This document shows, piece by piece, positions 61,042 to 64,000 of a stretch of DNA of 64,000 nucleotides. The stretch is from contig DASZLL010000044.1 of assembly GCA_035552395.1 (NCBI GenBank), positions 14,409 to 78,408 on the forward strand, written 5' to 3'. Both the position numbers and the translations under genes were made by a program. Origin of the DNA: Bog-473 sp035552395. GTDB taxonomy: Bacteria; Actinomycetota; Acidimicrobiia; Acidimicrobiales; RAAP-2. The notes under the pieces were generated by a model that saw only the letters and a program-made list of their open reading frames with translations, searched no databases and was not told the origin of the DNA. Position 1 is the stretch's first letter. Every line of letters begins with the position of its first letter.

Positions 61042-62109
61042 CTAGGCGCCTGGCGCCTCACCACCGTCTGGCGGCGTGCGCACCACAGTGCGACCCGTCG
61101 TCTCGCGACGCTCAAGCGCCTCGAGTCCGGCTGGAACGTCAGTGAACTCAATCTGTTGGCCGACGACCGGGCGGATTGTTCCGGCCCGGGTGAGATGCAA
61201 AATGCGGCTCCAGATGTCGACTCCCTGCGCGGTGGACAGAAAGTTCATACCAAACGGACGAGCCGGCCGCGGCGAGTCGGCGTATGCGAAGCAGATCCCT
61301 ACTAGATCAAAGTTCCCATAGATGCTCGGCTGGATTGGCAGCGGGCGTTCCTCCGCTTCTATACCCGAGGCGAACCCGATGATGAGGTGACGGCCGTTGA
61401 ACGCCATCGTCCGAAACGTCTCTGTAGTCACCACACCACCCACGGTGTCAAACGCCACGTCGACTCCATGTCCGTTGGTGACCTCATCGACGAAGGCGAC
61501 GAAATCATCGCTGCGGTAGTTGACGGCGTAGTCGGCGCCCAACGACCGGCAGAACTCGACCTTCTGGTCCGTGCCTGCGGTGCCAATCACCGTCGCACCG
61601 AACGCCTTGGCCAGCTGCACGGCGGCCGACCCAACTCCACCGGCCGCAGCGTGGACGAGGACGACGTCGCCTGGCGATATCCGTCCCCGGATCCGGAGGG
61701 CGAGGTAGCTCAGCTGGTAGGGGAAATACATCGCCACCCCCTCGGCCGCGCTGAGCCAGGTTGGGACCTGTTGCAACATCGCTCCGTCAAGTAGCGCGGC
61801 TGACGCGTAGGCGCCCTGCACGCCCGCGGTCGTACCGACGACTTGTCGGCCGAGTAGCCCCTCACAACCTGGCCCGGCGGCCTCGACCGTTCCTGCGGCC
61901 GCCATGCCGATGACGAACGGAGGCTCGAACTTCAACAGCCCGTATCGACCACGGATGGTGTCGATGTCGTTGAAGTCCAGACAGAACGCGTCAACCGCAA
62001 TCCGCACCTGGTTTGCACCGGGTTCGCCGACGTCCACCGTACGGATCTCGAGGGCGTCGGTTGGTGCGCCCAGCCGGGTGACCATCCAAGCCGTTGCCTT
62101 TGTCGTCAC
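61042..62109 (-). CDS. Zinc-less quinone oxidoreductase-type MDR protein
   Basis: 355 residues, GTG start at 62109 in a GTGA overlap with the P450 stop and GGAGG 6 nt upstream. GroES-like N-domain (VAVDAFCLDFNDIDTIRGRY) and Rossmann motif HAAAGGVGSAAVQLAKAFGA fit NADPH:quinone oxidoreductases; no zinc-ligand set is seen. It probably reduces a quinone or enone made in the pathway of the coupled P450. Confidence 0.9.
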   Translation of the reverse strand: MTTKATAWMVTRLGAPTDALEIRTVDVGEPGANQVRIAVDAFCLDFNDIDTIRGRYGLLKFEPPFVIGMAAAGTVEAAGPGCEGLLGRQVVGTTAGVQGAYASAALLDGAMLQQVPTWLSAAEGVAMYFPYQLSYLALRIRGRISPGDVVLVHAAAGGVGSAAVQLAKAFGATVIGTAGTDQKVEFCRSLGADYAVNYRSDDFVAFVDEVTNGHGVDVAFDTVGGVVTTETFRTMAFNGRHLIIGFASGIEAEERPLPIQPSIYGNFDLVGICFAYADSPRPARPFGMNFLSTAQGVDIWSRILHLTRAGTIRPVVGQQIEFTDVPAGLEALERRETTGRTVVRTPPDGGEAPGA

Positions 62110-63332
62110 TGGCGACCTCCATAGCGGACGGGCAGGTGCTTGATGCCGTTGAGCCACGACGAACGGAGGCGACGGGGTGGGCCCATCAACTTCGCGTCGG
62201 GCAGCTCGTCAGCGATCACGTCGAACATCACCTTCAGCTCGAGTCGGGAGAGGTTGGCTCCGATGCAGAAGTGCGAGCCGCCGCCGCCGAAGGTGACGTG
62301 CGGATTCGGTGAGCGCATGATGTCAAACTGCCGTGGGTCGTCAAACACCTCCTCGTCGAAGTTGGCTGAGGCGAAGTACAGGCCCACCCGTTCGCCCTTG
62401 CGCACCAACTGGTCGGCGACTTCAGTGTCTTCGTTGGCCGTGCGCTGGAGGACGACTGCGGGCGAAGCCCAGCGCAGGATCTCGTCGACCGCGGTCGCGG
62501 GCCGCTCGGACCGCCATTGTTCCCACTGGTCCGGATGCTGCAGAAACGCCACCATGCCGTGGGTAATCGCCTGCCGGGTGGTCTCGTTGCCAGCGACGGC
62601 GAGGATCATGAAAAAGAACGCGAACTCTTCGCTGTTAAGGCGTTGGCCCTCGGCGTCGGGTTGGACGAGGCGGCTGGTGACGTCACCAAGGTCGTTCTCG
62701 GCCCTCGCCTCTGCTGCTGCGTGTGCGTAGGCGAACATCTCGACGACCCCCGACGAGTCGGAGGCGGCGTACTCGGGATCCTCGCTACCGGCCATCTGAT
62801 CGCTCCAGCGGAAGAGCTGCTGGCGATCGTCGTCGGGGATGCCCATGAGGCCTGCGATGGCCTGCAATGGCAGATGACGGGCTACGTCGATCACGAAGTC
62901 GCCTGTGCCGTCGTGTTTGGCAGTCCAGACGATCCGGTGCGCTCGTTCGTAAAGGTCGTCCTCGAGGCCGGCCAGTGCGCGCGGGGTGAAGCAACGGTTT
63001 CCCACCCGGCGAACGCGGGTGTGGCGGGGCGGATCCATGCACAGCAGAAGGTTCTTGGTGGATTCGCCGGTCGGATCGGACTGGTCGAGCGGGCGAACGA
63101 AGGCGGAATTGGCTTCGACGGACCACCCCGGGCTCCTGGTCACGTCCGTGATGTCCGCGTGGCGGGTGAGCGCCCAAAATCCGCCGTCGTTGTATGCCGC
63201 ATCGGGCGCCTGCGGATTCCAGCGGACGGGTTGGTTCCGGCGCAGCCAGGCGAACTCGTCCAGGGGCAGATGGTCGGCCACCAGCTCGGGATCGCTCAGA
63301 TCGAGGCGAGCGTCGACAGGCGTCGAGGGCAC
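62106..63332 (-). CDS. Cytochrome P450, CYP125/CYP142-like
   Basis: 408 residues, GTG start with AAGGAGG 9 nt upstream. I-helix AGNETT (247-252), ExxR in DEILR (283-287), heme loop FGGGGSHFCIG (348-358) with Cys356. AGNETTR and the HFCIGANLSR heme loop are those of actinobacterial steroid side-chain hydroxylases (CYP125/142/124 group), so a sterol or branched lipid substrate is plausible but not proven. Coupled to the MDR gene by GTGA; divergent TetR gene upstream. Confidence 0.92.
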   Translation of the reverse strand: MPSTPVDARLDLSDPELVADHLPLDEFAWLRRNQPVRWNPQAPDAAYNDGGFWALTRHADITDVTRSPGWSVEANSAFVRPLDQSDPTGESTKNLLLCMDPPRHTRVRRVGNRCFTPRALAGLEDDLYERAHRIVWTAKHDGTGDFVIDVARHLPLQAIAGLMGIPDDDRQQLFRWSDQMAGSEDPEYAASDSSGVVEMFAYAHAAAEARAENDLGDVTSRLVQPDAEGQRLNSEEFAFFFMILAVAGNETTRQAITHGMVAFLQHPDQWEQWRSERPATAVDEILRWASPAVVLQRTANEDTEVADQLVRKGERVGLYFASANFDEEVFDDPRQFDIMRSPNPHVTFGGGGSHFCIGANLSRLELKVMFDVIADELPDAKLMGPPRRLRSSWLNGIKHLPVRYGGRQ

Positions 63333-63373
63333 GACGGCAGACCTCCTTGCTTGACACCTCTTGACGTGAAGCG

Positions 63374-63403
63374 ACCGTAGGCTTTGATACTGGACAGTGT
63401 CAA
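63374..63403 (-). promoter_or_regulatory. Predicted P450 promoter with overlapping palindrome
   Basis: On the minus strand TTGACA (63403-63398) and TACGGT (63379-63374) with an 18-nt spacer fit a sigma-70-type promoter for the P450. TTGATACTG-GA-CAGTGTCAA (63384-63403) is a near-perfect palindrome (one mismatch per arm) covering the -35 box and spacer, as expected for a TetR operator. Confidence 0.5.
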
Positions 63404-63419
63404 CTATGCTGGGCCCAAG

Positions 63420-64000
63420 ATGGAGTACCAGGTGACGATGCCCTTCAAGGGGGTCAGCGCCGTCGACCGGCGCACCGATCGACGGAATCGGTTAGTGGAG
63501 GCCGCCTTCGAGATCGCCGGAACCGAGGGGGCAGGCGCTCTCGGCGTCGGTCGCGTGTGCCTAGCCGCTGGGTTGACCAAGCGATATTTCTACGAGAGCT
63601 TTGCTTCGCTCGCTGAGCTCCAGAGCGCTGTCGTCGACCAAGCGATCGCGGCAATGTCGGAGCGGGTCGATCCGTTCCGGCCGACCACGCCCGGCGGGCC
63701 GCCACAAGCGTGGCTCGAGGCGTTCGTCGGCGCATTGGTGGACGACGAGTGTCTTGCTCGGGTACTGCTCGCTGAGACCCACGGCGGCGCACTCAGCCCT
63801 TTTCGACACCAGATCATCGACGTGGCCATCGCGGGTATGGCACCCCCTGGATCGGACCCGCAGGCGGACCTTCGTGCCCTCCTCGTCGCCTACGCCCAGA
63901 TCGGCACCTTGAGCGAGCTGTGCCTGGCCTGGCACCAGGGGCAGTTGACGATGGAGCGAGCAACACTTGTCGAGTCGTTGACTGATCTGTTTGTCCGTAT
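63420..64000 (+). CDS. TetR-family transcriptional regulator (3' partial)
   Basis: An open frame of 193 codons running off the right edge. The helix-turn-helix is clear: LVEAAFEIAGTEGAGALGVG, then VCLAAGLTKRYFYESFASLA. The remainder is helical ligand domain. The first ATG (63420) or the one at 63438 may be the start; neither has a strong ribosome site. It is divergent from the P450-MDR pair and is the obvious candidate to bind the palindrome at 63384-63403. Confidence 0.88.
   Translation, partial: MEYQVTMPFKGVSAVDRRTDRRNRLVEAAFEIAGTEGAGALGVGRVCLAAGLTKRYFYESFASLAELQSAVVDQAIAAMSERVDPFRPTTPGGPPQAWLEAFVGALVDDECLARVLLAETHGGALSPFRHQIIDVAIAGMAPPGSDPQADLRALLVAYAQIGTLSELCLAWHQGQLTMERATLVESLTDLFVR

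Overview
The window is GC-rich, densely coded DNA from an actinobacterium, most likely a soil or freshwater member of Acidimicrobiia or a related lineage. This placement is inference from gene content and no phylogeny was run. Pointers are a mycothiol-type formaldehyde dehydrogenase, F420/LLM-type and Ddn-type oxidoreductases, a DprE2-like epimerase subunit, two actinobacterial-style P450s, a secreted S8 protease with a WNGSA tail, frequent GTG/TTG starts and many 4-bp GTGA/ATGA gene overlaps. No tRNA, rRNA, CRISPR array or intact mobile element was seen.

Region by region: 1-3.6 kb holds the end of a wall-anchored Ig-repeat surface protein, an amidohydrolase and a membrane-protein pair. 3.57-6.4 kb is a P450-TetR-LLM oxidoreductase operon behind a perfect 20-bp palindrome. 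6.4-12.0 kb is a plus-strand run of translationally coupled genes ending in alcohol/formaldehyde dehydrogenase, a gamma-glutamyltransferase homologue and a fused ETF beta-alpha flavoprotein. 12.0-14.0 kb (minus) encodes a two-subunit B12 mutase whose substrate-site residues are those of isobutyryl-CoA mutase. 14.0-18.5 kb has a GGDEF-EAL protein and the S8 protease. 18.9-24.8 kb has DedA, a two-component system, a phosphodiester glycosidase-like membrane protein and a DprE2-like reductase.

From about 24.7 to 57 kb the content changes to redox, stress and accessory functions: two DHA2 efflux pumps, cupin, thiolase, catalase, aldo/keto reductase, a 3-hydroxyisobutyrate dehydrogenase-like enzyme, adenylate kinase, FtsH, a phosphofructokinase with pyrophosphate-type active-site residues, a 911-residue LuxR-type ATPase regulator, hydrolase, VOC proteins, stand-alone DNA ligase, DsbA-like protein and DHFR. 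At least five genes here are broken by frameshifts or stop codons, and one of them (redoxin) has an intact paralogue 17 kb away. A shared intergenic motif occurs upstream of three minus-strand genes flanking the LuxR-type regulator. 46.9-50.7 kb is a compact five-gene minus-strand operon of envelope proteins (two secreted-repeat proteins, a sterol desaturase-type hydroxylase, DoxX and an isoprenylcysteine methyltransferase-like protein). It is the best candidate in the window for an undescribed system.

57.3-64 kb returns to well-formed catabolic and lipid genes: a ferredoxin reductase-acyl desaturase pair, an NAD formate dehydrogenase lacking two oxidation-sensitive cysteines, a quinone oxidoreductase-type MDR protein coupled to a CYP125/142-like P450, and a divergent TetR regulator that runs off the window end, with a palindromic operator over the predicted P450 promoter.
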